A stretch of 64,000 nucleotides of DNA from Simplicispira hankyongi (GCF_003570885.1 NZ_QXJC01000001.1:558001-622000), one strand, 5' to 3'; counted from the stretch's first letter, positions 1 to 7,639 are shown. The notes: generated from the sequence alone by a model not told the origin. Numbers and translations are program-made.

Positions 1-2
1 GC

Positions 3-512
3 GCCATTGCCGGCACCCTCACCTTCATGGTCGGCGGCAGCGAAGCGAACCTGGAGCGCGCCCGCCCCCTGCTGGAAAAGATGGGCGCCAACATCTTCCA
101 CGCTGGCGCCGTGGGCGCCGGCCAGACCGCCAAGATCTGCAACAACATGCTGCTCGGCATCCTGATGGCCGGCACCAGCGAAGCGATCGCCCTGGGCGTC
201 GCCAACGGCCTGGACCCCAAAGTCCTCTCAGAAATCATGCGCCGCAGCTCGGGCGGCAACTGGGCGCTGGAGAAGTACAACCCCTTCCCTGGCGTGCACG
301 AGAACGCGCCCGCCAGCAAAGGCTACGCGGGCGGCTTCGGCACCGACCTGATGCTCAAGGACCTGGGATTGGCGCAGGAAAACGCCACGGCCATGAGGGC
401 CAGCACGCCGCTGGGCGGCCTGGCACGCTCGATTTATGCGGCGCACAGCCTGGCTGGGCATGGCGGCGAAGACTTTTCCAGCGTGATCAAGATGCTGCAG
501 AAGAAGGGGTAA
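3..512 (+). CDS. mmsB: 3-hydroxyisobutyrate dehydrogenase, C-terminal part (5' end outside window)
   Basis: The reading frame is open from the window edge, so only the C-terminal ~170 residues are present. This enzyme oxidises 3-hydroxyisobutyrate to methylmalonate semialdehyde with NAD+ in valine breakdown. The segment GAGQTAKICNNMLL carries the conserved catalytic lysine of the beta-hydroxyacid dehydrogenase family, and the C-terminal helical domain follows (GGNWALEKYNPFPG, then LMLKDLGLAQENA, ending KMLQKKG). A close relative such as tartronate semialdehyde reductase is possible, but the substrate-side helices fit MmsB best. A decayed copy of this same 3' end lies about 1.4 kb downstream, beyond the toxin-antitoxin pair. 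Confidence 0.88.
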   Translation, partial: AIAGTLTFMVGGSEANLERARPLLEKMGANIFHAGAVGAGQTAKICNNMLLGILMAGTSEAIALGVANGLDPKVLSEIMRRSSGGNWALEKYNPFPGVHENAPASKGYAGGFGTDLMLKDLGLAQENATAMRASTPLGGLARSIYAAHSLAGHGGEDFSSVIKMLQKKG

Positions 513-687
513 TGGGCGGGGCTGCAACGCCTGGCGTTTTGGCAGGCGCATGGCAGCACTTCCCATTGCAAGGCCTGGGGTCGCCTTTGCTGGAGTCCCA
601 GCGCCCCTGGCGGTCGGGACAGCGAACGCGCGCAAGCACAGGCAGCGTGCGCCGTACAGAGAAGCCCGCGACGGCCCCTGACGCTCT

Positions 688-1380
688 TTACGAGGCCGGC
701 CCTGCCTGGCGCTCGATGGCGGCTTGGACCATCGGTTGCGCCCATTCAGGCGTTGCCTTCAAGGCCTGGGCGTCGCTCGGCTCGGGAAAGAGCAACTCGC
801 CCCGCAACGTTTCCATCACCAGCACCGGCTCCGGGATGTCCTGCCCGGCCGCCACCTGCGCGCTGTTGTCGAACACCTGAAGGCGGGTGAGCCGCGGCAT
901 GAGTTTGAGCAGGTTGAGGCGGGATGACACCCAGCGCTCCCGAATCTTTGCTTCGGCAATAGCGTGCCCGCCGCTGGCAACACGCGCTTGCACGCGCTGC
1001 AGGTGCAACTGCACCGACTGCAGGCCGCAAAAAATCATCAGGATGTCGTGCGTACCGGCCGCCTGGGCAAGCATGGCCGCAATGGTCTTGCCGCCCAGCG
1101 TGGTCTCAAAGGCGCAGTTGCTGCCATTCGTTATCGCCGCCTCCAGTTGAGAGCGGCCAAACTCCCAGGCGCGGGCGTTGGCCTCGTGCACGTTCAGACC
1201 CAACTGCACCACCAACTCTCGCGCAAAGCTGTCGGGGTTGAACCAGCTCAAGCCATGTTCGGCCAGCAGCGCGCCACCCACCGAACTCTTGCCCGCACCA
1301 TTGACGCCAGCCAGTACCAGGATGAAGGGCCTGGCGCCAAGTCGAGCACCCGCATCCCCATCCGCTTCCGCTTCCGCCAT
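688..1380 (-). CDS. Zeta-toxin-like P-loop kinase
   Basis: A 230-residue protein with a Walker A motif near residues 26-33 (GVNGAGKS). It is followed by a zeta-type NPD segment (WFNPDSFAR) and a FETTL segment typical of zeta/PezT-like kinases, which phosphorylate UDP-GlcNAc or related small substrates. The start codon directly abuts the stop of the upstream Phd-type antitoxin gene with no spacing, so the two are translationally coupled. The gene pair therefore reads as a type II toxin-antitoxin module. It is unusual that the partner is a Phd/YefM-like antitoxin rather than an epsilon or PezA protein. The toxin activity is inferred. A non-toxic AAA ATPase with the same fold cannot be excluded. 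Confidence 0.72.
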   Translation of the reverse strand: MAEAEADGDAGARLGARPFILVLAGVNGAGKSSVGGALLAEHGLSWFNPDSFARELVVQLGLNVHEANARAWEFGRSQLEAAITNGSNCAFETTLGGKTIAAMLAQAAGTHDILMIFCGLQSVQLHLQRVQARVASGGHAIAEAKIRERWVSSRLNLLKLMPRLTRLQVFDNSAQVAAGQDIPEPVLVMETLRGELLFPEPSDAQALKATPEWAQPMVQAAIERQAGPAS

Positions 1381-1728
1381 CTAAAACGTGGCCCCTGCCT
1401 TGGGCCGCTGGGCGCTCTTGCCTCTGGCATCGAACAACCCCGCTACTTGCTGCTGCGCGCCAGGCGCCTGGAGCACAGCGAGCCGCGCATTGAACCGCCC
1501 CGTCAGGTCTTCCAGCACCGACTGCTCGCGCGCTTTGAGGGCCAGCATGTCGGTGGTCAATTGCCGATAGGTGGCAGCATCCACCAGCACCATCTCCACC
1601 GCCGAATGGCTCGTAATGGCCACGCTGCCCACCTCCCGCACCTGGCGCACCACGTCTCCCCATTTGTTCTTCACTTGCGAAGCACTTTGGCGGGGAAGGC
1701 TGTCGAGTTCAAGCAGTGCGGTGGTCAC
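1381..1728 (-). CDS. Phd/YefM-family antitoxin
   Basis: A 115-residue protein. The N-terminal ~60 residues match the Phd/YefM fold: a short strand, then ASQVKNKWGDVVRQVREVG and the conserved segment VAITSHSAVEMVLVDAATY. This domain binds the operator DNA. The C-terminal tail is longer and polar (about 50 residues), as expected for a part that wraps and neutralises a toxin. It is the first gene of a two-gene operon, and its stop codon touches the toxin start codon. Upstream, two 8-bp direct repeats overlap a TATAAT hexamer, consistent with autoregulation. Confidence 0.78.
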   Translation of the reverse strand: MTTALLELDSLPRQSASQVKNKWGDVVRQVREVGSVAITSHSAVEMVLVDAATYRQLTTDMLALKAREQSVLEDLTGRFNARLAVLQAPGAQQQVAGLFDARGKSAQRPKAGATF

Positions 1729-1768
1729 TGGGGCTCCTGATCAAGTGTCTGAGGCCATTGTGGCGAAA

Positions 1769-1794
1769 ATAGACATATTGACCATTATAGACAT
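1769..1794 (-). promoter_or_regulatory. Probable promoter/operator of the toxin-antitoxin operon
   Basis: The octamer ATAGACAT occurs twice in direct orientation, at 1769-1776 and 1787-1794, with an 18-bp period. On the minus strand a perfect TATAAT (1784-1789) sits within the second repeat, about 56 bp upstream of the antitoxin start. This arrangement suggests that the Phd-type antitoxin represses its own promoter. No convincing -35 box was seen. Confidence 0.45.
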
Positions 1795-1888
1795 TTTTCG
1801 CACATGAACCGGCCGCTCAGGCCAGAATCCACCCTGCAGCTCTTCCTGTGTGTTGCCGAAGGCCGGGGCTCGCAAGTACGGTCGGAAA

Positions 1889-2185
1889 CCACGCGGCGCA
1901 TCCCCGACGGCAACTGGGCGCCAGAGAAGTACCACCCTTCCCTGGTGTGCGCGAAAACGCCCGGCAGGCAACGTCTGCACTCGCGGGTTTGGCACCACCC
2001 TGATGCTCAAAGACTTGGCCTCGCGCAAGAGAACGCGATGGCGATAAAGGCCAGCACGCCGCTCGGCGGGCGCTGGCCGGGGGCTGGCGCACGCGATCTA
2101 TGCGGCGCACAGCAACTCCGGCCACGGCGGGGGGAAAGACATTTCGAGCGTAATCAAGATGCTGCGCAAGAAGAGGCGATCTACG
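1889..2185 (+). pseudogene. Decayed duplicate of the mmsB 3' end
   Basis: This stretch is clearly similar at DNA level to the last ~285 bases of the dehydrogenase gene at the window start. Shared segments include GGCAACTGGGCG, GAGAAGTACAACCC versus GAGAAGTACCACCC, CTGATGCTCAA, GGCCAGCACGCCGCT and ATCAAGATGCTGC, in the same order. It is broken by several small insertions and deletions, so the frame shifts repeatedly and no product is possible. Identity looks like roughly 75-80% by eye. It lies just beyond the toxin-antitoxin module, so that module is bracketed by an intact and a decayed dehydrogenase end. Confidence 0.82.
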
Positions 2186-2273
2186 GGCTATCGCCCTTTC
2201 CCAATGCCCCCAGGCGCGGTAGCATTCGATTACCGCGTCCGCTTTTCTTTTTTGATCTGGCGTTTTTTAGGTT

Positions 2274-3393
2274 GGCGGATTCAAAACTGAAGCGCAACAC
2301 CTGCCAACCTCTAAGGTCAGCAGATGCACTCCTCCCCTTCGCACTACCAGCAGCTCCAGCCTGAAGAGCGCGTCACCATCGCCAGCCTGACGCAGCAGAA
2401 CCACAGCGTGCGGGCAATTGCCCGGCAACTGCGCCGCTCCCCGGCCACCATCAGTCGGGAATTAAGGCGCAACGCCTGTTCATTTGGCTATGGCAGCGCT
2501 CGTGCCCAGTGTCAATCCTCGCAGCGCAGATGCTCAGGCAGACCTGCGATCAAGCTGCACCCCGAGTCGGTCTTGCTCGCCCTGGTGATCCACCTCCTGC
2601 GACTACGCTGGTCGCCTGAACAAATTGCCCTGACACTGGCACGCTTGTATCCCCAAGGCCATGAGTACCGCGTGTCACACGAGAGCATCTACAACTGCAT
2701 CTACGCCATGCCCGTGGGCGAGTTGCGCAAGGAGCTGATTGCTACCTTGCGCCATGCCCACAACAAGCGGCTGCCGCGCAGCAAATGTAAAGATCGAAGA
2801 GGCCAGATCCCTGACATGCTGAGCATCCATGTGCGCCCGCCCGAGATCGAAGACCGCCAGTTCCCGGGGCACTGGGAGGGAGACCTGATCAAGGGTGAAG
2901 GCAATGCCAGTGCGGTAGGAACACTAGTGGAGCGCACCAGCCGACTGGTCATGCTGGTCAAACTGCCTGAGTTCAGACCAGCCAGTGCAGCCAATGTTTT
3001 GCAGGCCTTCACGGACAAGCTGTTGGGCATTGCGCAGCCGATGCGCCTCTCCATGACGTACGACCAGGGAAGAGAGATGGCCATGCACAAAAAGCTCAGC
3101 GAGCAGACCGGCATAGCGGTGTACTTCTGCGACCCGCACAGTCCTTGGCAAAGGGGCTCCAACGAGAACATGAACGGCCTGGTGCGCCAATACTTGCCCA
3201 AAGGCACAGACCTGAGCATCTACAGCCAGGAGCAACTCGATGCGATTGCCGATGAAATCAACAACCGTCCCAGAAAGGGCCTGGGGGTACGATCACCGCT
3301 GGCTGTGTACCGCGAGTTGCTGATCAACAACCCGCAGCACTCCACTCTCATTCATTGAAAACTTGGGTGTTGCACTTCACTTTTGAATCCGCC
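2274..3393 (+). mobile_element. IS30-family insertion sequence, complete
   Basis: The element is about 1.12 kb long. It is bounded by 27-bp imperfect terminal inverted repeats at 2274-2300 and 3367-3393 that match at 25 of 27 positions (GGCGGATTCAAAA.TGAAG.GCAACAC). It contains a single full-length IS30-type transposase. The flanking bases (GTT on the left, GTC on the right) do not form an obvious 3-bp target duplication. It sits directly in front of an integron cassette array, where an integrase gene and attI would normally be. Confidence 0.88.
2324..3358 (+). CDS. IS30-family transposase
   Basis: A DDE transposase of 344 residues, the usual length for the family. The N-terminal ~60 residues form the IS30 helix-turn-helix (EERVTIASLTQQNHSVRAIARQL followed by SPATISRELRRN). 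The catalytic core includes GHWEGDLI with the first aspartate, TYDQGREMA with the second, and a C-terminal segment WQRGSNENMNGLVRQYLPKGTDL that carries the glutamate. The last residues NRPRKGLGVRSPLAVYRELL are typical of IS30 proteins. The gene is intact and fills the space between the inverted repeats. Confidence 0.95.
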   Translation: MHSSPSHYQQLQPEERVTIASLTQQNHSVRAIARQLRRSPATISRELRRNACSFGYGSARAQCQSSQRRCSGRPAIKLHPESVLLALVIHLLRLRWSPEQIALTLARLYPQGHEYRVSHESIYNCIYAMPVGELRKELIATLRHAHNKRLPRSKCKDRRGQIPDMLSIHVRPPEIEDRQFPGHWEGDLIKGEGNASAVGTLVERTSRLVMLVKLPEFRPASAANVLQAFTDKLLGIAQPMRLSMTYDQGREMAMHKKLSEQTGIAVYFCDPHSPWQRGSNENMNGLVRQYLPKGTDLSIYSQEQLDAIADEINNRPRKGLGVRSPLAVYRELLINNPQHSTLIH

Positions 3394-3447
3394 GTCGTTC
3401 TGACGATATCAGGAGGGAAATGCGATGCGGAGATTTTTTATTGGACC

Positions 3448-3487
3448 GATAGCAGCGTTGGCGCTGTCGTATAAATTTAGTTAGGAG
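3448..3487 (+). other. Possible attI or right half of an attC site at the head of the cassette array
   Basis: The segment contains a short inverted repeat (CAGCG TTGG CGCTG) and ends in a core-like GTTAGGA at 3480-3486, where the first cassette would join after the G. This resembles either an attI site or the right half of an attC. Only about 55 bp separate it from the IS30 end. No integrase reading frame is present on either side, so its identity is uncertain. Confidence 0.4.
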
Positions 3488-3493
3488 TCATCT

Positions 3494-3904
3494 ATGAAGC
3501 AGTTTGTGTTTGAAAACAAAACAAAACAATTCCATGAAATGATCCTTTACGCACACAGCCCAGAGTTTGAATCTGCTAACGTAAAAGAAATGGAAAACTT
3601 CTTATATGTATTCCTAAAGCACTTTCAACACACAAAACACGACGACGGAAGTGTTACTCCGTTTGAAGAAACGAACTTTGCATCCCAACAGTGGCGTGCT
3701 TGTGTTGCCCATATACGACAAGCAATAGAGGTGAGAAAATCTAATTCACACCACAGGTGGTTGCTTGGTGTTTCTGTTGGCACGTTATCAGTTCTAATCT
3801 TGACTCTTGTATATCAAGTCTGGAGTACAGAATCCAAACGTGCCCACCAAGCGCAAGAATACAAAACAATAACACCCAGTAGACCTTTGCCCGCATCTCC
3901 ATAA
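3494..3904 (+). CDS. Integron cassette 1: small membrane-anchored protein of unknown function
   Basis: A 136-residue protein that I do not recognise. The first ~85 residues are soluble and charged. A single membrane segment follows at about residues 88-108 (WLLGVSVGTLSVLILTLVY), and then a short polar tail. Codon use is AT-rich compared with the flanking chromosome, as is common in cassette genes. It starts 14 bp after the cassette junction and is followed 5 bp later by an attC site, so it occupies the whole cassette (about 3481-3956). No function can be assigned. Confidence 0.7.
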   Translation: MKQFVFENKTKQFHEMILYAHSPEFESANVKEMENFLYVFLKHFQHTKHDDGSVTPFEETNFASQQWRACVAHIRQAIEVRKSNSHHRWLLGVSVGTLSVLILTLVYQVWSTESKRAHQAQEYKTITPSRPLPASP

Positions 3905-3908
3905 TTCC

Positions 3909-3962
3909 TCCTAACAATTAATTCAAGCGGACTCGCTTCGCTCACCGCTTAATTCGTTAGGC
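3909..3962 (+). other. attC recombination site of cassette 1
   Basis: This is a 54-bp imperfect palindrome starting TCCTAAC and ending GTTAGGC, the complementary outer core pair of attC sites. Inside it are an L''-like CAAGCGG and an L'-like CCGCTTA that pair with each other. The recombination point would be between G3956 and T3957. Confidence 0.88.
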
Positions 3963-3990
3963 AACTACATCAACAAGAAATTTATCATCC

Positions 3991-4296
3991 ATGAGCAAGC
4001 TATCTATATCTCTATTTTTCTTCGAATTAATTGTTCTCGCAATGTGCTTGTCTGCTGCACATAAATTTCGAAAGCATTCTCTTGTCTTGTTGTGCGTCGG
4101 CTTGTTCATGATTGTTTTCACTGCTCTCCTTCTTAGTAGCTTTGGAATTACTGAAATGCTAGTTGGCTTCTCAAACGGCGCGGTTACTGCATCGAAATTG
4201 AAGAGTGAATTACTTCTACCAACACTGTTCGTCTCGTTCAGTGCAGGAGCAATAGGTGCAAACCTCATTGCTACTGCTATCACCGAAAGAGGGTAG
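3991..4296 (+). CDS. Integron cassette 2: three-helix membrane protein of unknown function
   Basis: A 101-residue hydrophobic protein with about three membrane helices: residues 5-22, 29-50 and 75-97. I recognise no family. It has low GC content compared with the chromosome. It fills a cassette of about 400 bp (3957-4353) between two attC sites. Small membrane proteins are common in cassette arrays; some may act in defence or stress, but nothing in this sequence shows a role. Confidence 0.68.
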   Translation: MSKLSISLFFFELIVLAMCLSAAHKFRKHSLVLLCVGLFMIVFTALLLSSFGITEMLVGFSNGAVTASKLKSELLLPTLFVSFSAGAIGANLIATAITERG

Positions 4297-4302
4297 CCCG
4301 TT

Positions 4303-4359
4303 GCCTAACCCAGTCAAGCGGACTGGCCTACGGCCAGCCGCTTACTTTGTTCGTTATAC
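4303..4359 (+). other. attC recombination site of cassette 2
   Basis: This 57-bp imperfect palindrome begins GCCTAAC and ends GTTATAC. It has the inner boxes CAAGCGGAC and GCCGCTTAC around a perfect CTGGCC TAC GGCCAG hairpin. It closely resembles the site of cassette 1 in its inner boxes. Recombination would occur after G4353. Confidence 0.88.
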
Positions 4360-4387
4360 CTAGCCACAAACATTTCCGCGACACGCA

Positions 4388-5503
4388 ATGCTCCAAAAAC
4401 ACATTGAAGACATCCAGTCCGGCATCAAGGCTGGCCGATATGGCAACGAAGCGTCCGTGTCACAGGGGATCGTCCTACGCCTACTCCAGGCTCTTGGTTG
4501 GCCAACCTATGACACGCAAGTTGTCTGTCCGGAGTACTCGCTAGAAGGTCGCAGAGTCGACTATGCGCTTTGTCACCCAGCCAGCAAGCCAATCGCATTT
4601 ATTGAAGTCAAACAAATTGGCCAAAGTGCCGGAGCCGAGCGCCAACTCTTTGAATACGCATTTCACATCGGAGTTCCGCTCGCAATTCTCACTGACGGAC
4701 AGGAGTGGAATTTCTTTCTCCCTGCAGAGCAGGGAGACTACACAGAGAGGCGCGTTTATAAGCTGGACATTGTTGAAAGGGAAATTTCAGAGAGCGTAGC
4801 GCGCTTGGACCGTTACCTCAGCTATGCCCAGGTTTCATCTGGGCAGGCCATCGCGGCGGCACGAGAGGATTACAAAAACATTTCCCGCAATAGGCAAATG
4901 TTTTCTAGCCTACCGGAGGCTTGGTCAAAGCTAGTCTCGGAAGAAGATGATCTTCTGCTGGAACTGTTGGCGGACAAGGTTGAAAGTCTGTGCGGGTTCA
5001 AACCAGACCTCGATACAGTCGCAAAATTTCTTCGCGAGAAGGTGTCGCTGAACAGCGGCGGGATACAAGAGCGCGAACGGCCAATCCAATTCACGAAGCC
5101 AGCCGCCGCACCCGCATCAATAGAGCCGAGGCCTCAGCGCCAAACAATTGCGTCTGAACATCCAGTCGGCTTCACGCTCGAAGGCAAGTTCCACCCCTGC
5201 CGCAATGGCCGCGAAGTTCTTGTCGGTGTGTTTGAGGCGCTGTCAGTTCGCGACGCAAGCTTTCTAGAACGGTTTGCATCTCGCCCTAAACATGGGCGCA
5301 CTAGAAGGTATCTTGCGCGGTCTCCGGCGGAACTATATCCAGGTCGCCCTGATCTGGCCGCTGAGCACTTCTCAAAGCTTAAGTCTGGCTGGTTTGTTGG
5401 TACCAATGTCAGTCGTGCTCAAATTGAGCGCATCGCCGAAATGGCCTGCGAAGTTGCGCGTTTGCGTTTCGGTCGGGAGCTAACGGTCAATGTTGGAGAG
5501 TGA
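4388..5503 (+). CDS. Integron cassette 3: PD-(D/E)xK nuclease-like protein (HsdR N-terminal type)
   Basis: A 371-residue protein. Residues ~1-140 resemble the HSDR_N domain of type I restriction subunits: GRRVDYALCHPASKPIAFIEVKQIG provides the D...ExK catalytic pattern near residues 58-75, preceded by EASVSQGIVLRLLQALGW. The middle (about 140-260) is helical and ends in a proline-rich linker. A C-terminal domain of ~110 residues (from FTLEGKFHPCRNGREVLVG to GWFVGTNVSRAQIERIAEMACE) may bind DNA or the target. No helicase motor or methylase gene accompanies it, so it is not a normal type I enzyme. A stand-alone defence nuclease is a reasonable inference, not shown. Confidence 0.68.
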   Translation: MLQKHIEDIQSGIKAGRYGNEASVSQGIVLRLLQALGWPTYDTQVVCPEYSLEGRRVDYALCHPASKPIAFIEVKQIGQSAGAERQLFEYAFHIGVPLAILTDGQEWNFFLPAEQGDYTERRVYKLDIVEREISESVARLDRYLSYAQVSSGQAIAAAREDYKNISRNRQMFSSLPEAWSKLVSEEDDLLLELLADKVESLCGFKPDLDTVAKFLREKVSLNSGGIQERERPIQFTKPAAAPASIEPRPQRQTIASEHPVGFTLEGKFHPCRNGREVLVGVFEALSVRDASFLERFASRPKHGRTRRYLARSPAELYPGRPDLAAEHFSKLKSGWFVGTNVSRAQIERIAEMACEVARLRFGRELTVNVGE

Positions 5504-5511
5504 GCAGCAAG

Positions 5512-5581
5512 GTATAACTGGGCGGATTCAACGCGGACGTCAATGCTTCGGCATTGCCGCCGGTTAACCTGGGCGTTAATC
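5512..5581 (+). other. attC recombination site of cassette 3
   Basis: This 70-bp site starts GTATAAC and ends GTTAATC. An internal hairpin is formed by GTCAATGC TTCG GCATTGCC, flanked by imperfectly pairing L-type boxes. It differs in sequence from the two previous attC sites, so the cassette has a separate origin. Recombination would occur after G5575. Confidence 0.78.
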
Positions 5582-5599
5582 CTCACAGTCGAGGGTATT

Positions 5600-6031
5600 G
5601 TGTCTCCAAGTAAAAACGCCCCGAGATCGCACGAAGAGTCACCTTCGAAGCGCATCGACAAGAAGATCAAGGAGCTTGGTGATTGGCGGGGCAGTACCCT
5701 TGCTCACGTTCGTGCCCTCATCCATCGAGCTGATCCTGACGTTGTAGAGGAAGTGAAATGGGTAAAGCCGTCCAATCCTGCCGGCGTTCCGGTCTGGTCG
5801 CACGACGGAATCATTTGCACCGGTGAGACGTACAAGGACAAGGTCAAACTGACCTTCGCTCAAGGTGCCTCGCTAAAAGATCCATTCAAACTCTTCAACG
5901 CCAGCTTAGAGGCAGGCACCAGACGTGCTATCGACATTTTTGACGGCGACGTTCTTAACGATTCAGCGTTCGAAAGTCTTATCAAAAATGCGGTGTCTTT
6001 CAATAAATCAAGCCACAGGCGTGAGGGCTAA
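5600..6031 (+). CDS. Integron cassette 4: DUF1801-family protein
   Basis: A 143-residue protein with a GTG start at 5600 preceded by GAGGG. The upstream in-frame ATG at 5543 lies inside the attC site and is unlikely. It has the DUF1801 pattern: KKIKELGDWRGSTLAHVRALIHRADPDVVEEVKWVKPSNPAGVPVWSHDGIICTGETYKD and the closing IFDGDVLNDSAFESLIKNAV. DUF1801 proteins share a YdhG/iron-chaperone-like fold, are frequent integron cargo, and have no settled function. The stop codon lies within the start of the following, truncated attC. Confidence 0.82.
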   Translation: MSPSKNAPRSHEESPSKRIDKKIKELGDWRGSTLAHVRALIHRADPDVVEEVKWVKPSNPAGVPVWSHDGIICTGETYKDKVKLTFAQGASLKDPFKLFNASLEAGTRRAIDIFDGDVLNDSAFESLIKNAVSFNKSSHRREG

Positions 6032-6040
6032 CGATTCGTA
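6026..6040 (+). other. Truncated attC site at the end of the cassette array
   Basis: The outer core GGCTAAC (6026-6032) and a few following bases match the left half of an attC site. The expected right half with a GTTRRRY core is missing; unrelated sequence begins near 6040. The array has probably been cut here by a deletion, and this marks its right edge. Confidence 0.55.
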
Positions 6041-6246
6041 TATGGATTCCCCCACAAGGGGAAGAAACTGATAGGTGTTTTGGCTGCTGGGAATCGCCTG
6101 CAATCGGCTATCCCGCATCTGAGGTTGGTTCTGTCGCAGTCCGTGCCAGCACGAAATCTGCGGGACCGGCGCGCAAACGCAGCAAGCGGCGTAGGTGAGC
6201 GCAAGCTGTTTTCTTTCCCGACTCGTTCAACCCCGCACAAATTGCC

Positions 6247-6678
6247 ATGCCCATCTCTGGAGCCCAAGCCCTCGCCATTGGCGGTTCGCTCAGCGCAGCC
6301 GCTGCATTGGCGCATGCCGCGTGCGTCGTCGTGGGCGCACCGGCCTACCGGTTCATGGGGGCTGGCGAGAAGATGGCGCGCGCCGCCGAGGCGCGCAAGC
6401 TCCAGCCGATGCTCGTCACGCTTGCGATCACTGGGGTTCTGTTCGTTTGGGCGGCCTACGCATTTTCAGGCGCTGGCGCCATCGGCCGCCTTCCGTTCAC
6501 CAAACTGGCGCTCAGCGCCATTTGTACCGTGTACCTGGGCCGGGCGGTGGCGTTCCCCCTGCTCAAGCCGGCGTTCCCCGAGAACTCGCCAACCTTCTGG
6601 CTGGTTTCATCTGGCATTTGCCTTGCCATCGGGCTGCTGCATCTCTATGGCCTCATCGCGCAGTGGCCGGCTCTGTGA
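6247..6678 (+). CDS. Small four-helix membrane protein of unknown function
   Basis: A 143-residue hydrophobic protein with about four membrane helices: residues 8-33, 54-75, 85-107 and 117-138. A positively charged loop between the first two (KMARAAEARK) is probably cytoplasmic. GC content matches the chromosome, not the cassettes, so it is likely the first resident gene after the array. I recognise no family with confidence. The 215 bases before it, after the truncated attC, show no gene. Confidence 0.65.
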   Translation: MPISGAQALAIGGSLSAAAALAHAACVVVGAPAYRFMGAGEKMARAAEARKLQPMLVTLAITGVLFVWAAYAFSGAGAIGRLPFTKLALSAICTVYLGRAVAFPLLKPAFPENSPTFWLVSSGICLAIGLLHLYGLIAQWPAL

Positions 6679-6819
6679 GGCGGCGCTGCAGTATGCGGAC
6701 ATCTTCGCTTTACTTTCCGCACAGGGCGTTCTGACCGGCCATTGTGAGGCGCGGCTTACCGAGGGCGTTGCGCCTACCATTACAGTCAACGCCGCATCCA
6801 ATCAATCGCCCCTAGACCC

Positions 6820-7566
6820 ATGACCATCGAAACCCAAGACGACATCGTCGCACTCCAACGCATTGGCAAAATTGTCTCAATGACCCTGCAGCACATGCTC
6901 GACGCCGCAGAACCCGGCATGACGACCCGCGAGCTTGACCGGCTCGGCGAGCGGCTGCTGGAAGAGCATGGCGCGCGGTCCGCGCCGAAGCTCACCTACG
7001 ACTTCCCGGGCTACACCTGCATCAGCATCAATGAGGAAGCGGCCCACGGCATTCCGGGCGACCGGGTGATCAGGGCGGGGGATGTGTTGAATGTCGATGT
7101 GTCGGCGGAGCTGGGCGGGTACTTCGCCGACACGGGTGGAACGGTGGTGGTGCCGCCGACCACGGCGCAGAAGACGCGTTTGTGCCATGCGACCCGTATG
7201 GCACTGGCCGAGGCCATGAAGGGTGCCCGGGCGGGGCAGCCCATCAACCGCATTGGTGCCGCCATCGAGCGCACGGCAAAGGCCTATGGTTTCAAGGTCA
7301 TCGAGAACCTGGGCAGCCACGGCGTGGGCCGCGCGCTGCACGAGGAGCCCGAGCACATCGCGGGCTACTTTGACCCTTCCGACACGCGCCTTCTGCATGA
7401 GGGCATGGTGATCACCATCGAGCCCTTCCTCTCGACCAAGAGCCGCATCGTTGACGAAATGTCCGATGGCTGGACGCTGGTGGGCGCCCGCGGCAACCTG
7501 TCAGCGCAGTACGAGCACACGATGGTCATCACCAAGGGCGCTCCCATCGTGGTCACACAGCACTGA
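6820..7566 (+). CDS. map: Type I methionine aminopeptidase
   Basis: Removes the initiator methionine from new proteins. The 248-residue length is that of the short bacterial form. The metal ligands are visible in order: LNVDVSAELGGYFADTG (two aspartates), SHGVGRALHEEP (histidine), MVITIEPF (glutamate) and QYEHTMVIT (glutamate). The substrate-side histidine lies in EEAAHGIPGD. It starts with ATG after a short gap and is not part of an obvious ribosomal operon, so it may be a second, non-housekeeping copy. Confidence 0.95.
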   Translation: MTIETQDDIVALQRIGKIVSMTLQHMLDAAEPGMTTRELDRLGERLLEEHGARSAPKLTYDFPGYTCISINEEAAHGIPGDRVIRAGDVLNVDVSAELGGYFADTGGTVVVPPTTAQKTRLCHATRMALAEAMKGARAGQPINRIGAAIERTAKAYGFKVIENLGSHGVGRALHEEPEHIAGYFDPSDTRLLHEGMVITIEPFLSTKSRIVDEMSDGWTLVGARGNLSAQYEHTMVITKGAPIVVTQH

Positions 7567-7639
7567 CTGCGGACAAAATTCCGCCGACAAATGGCCTGGC
7601 GGGTTTCTTGGGCGGTCGGTGCGGCGGGCTTTCTCCGCT

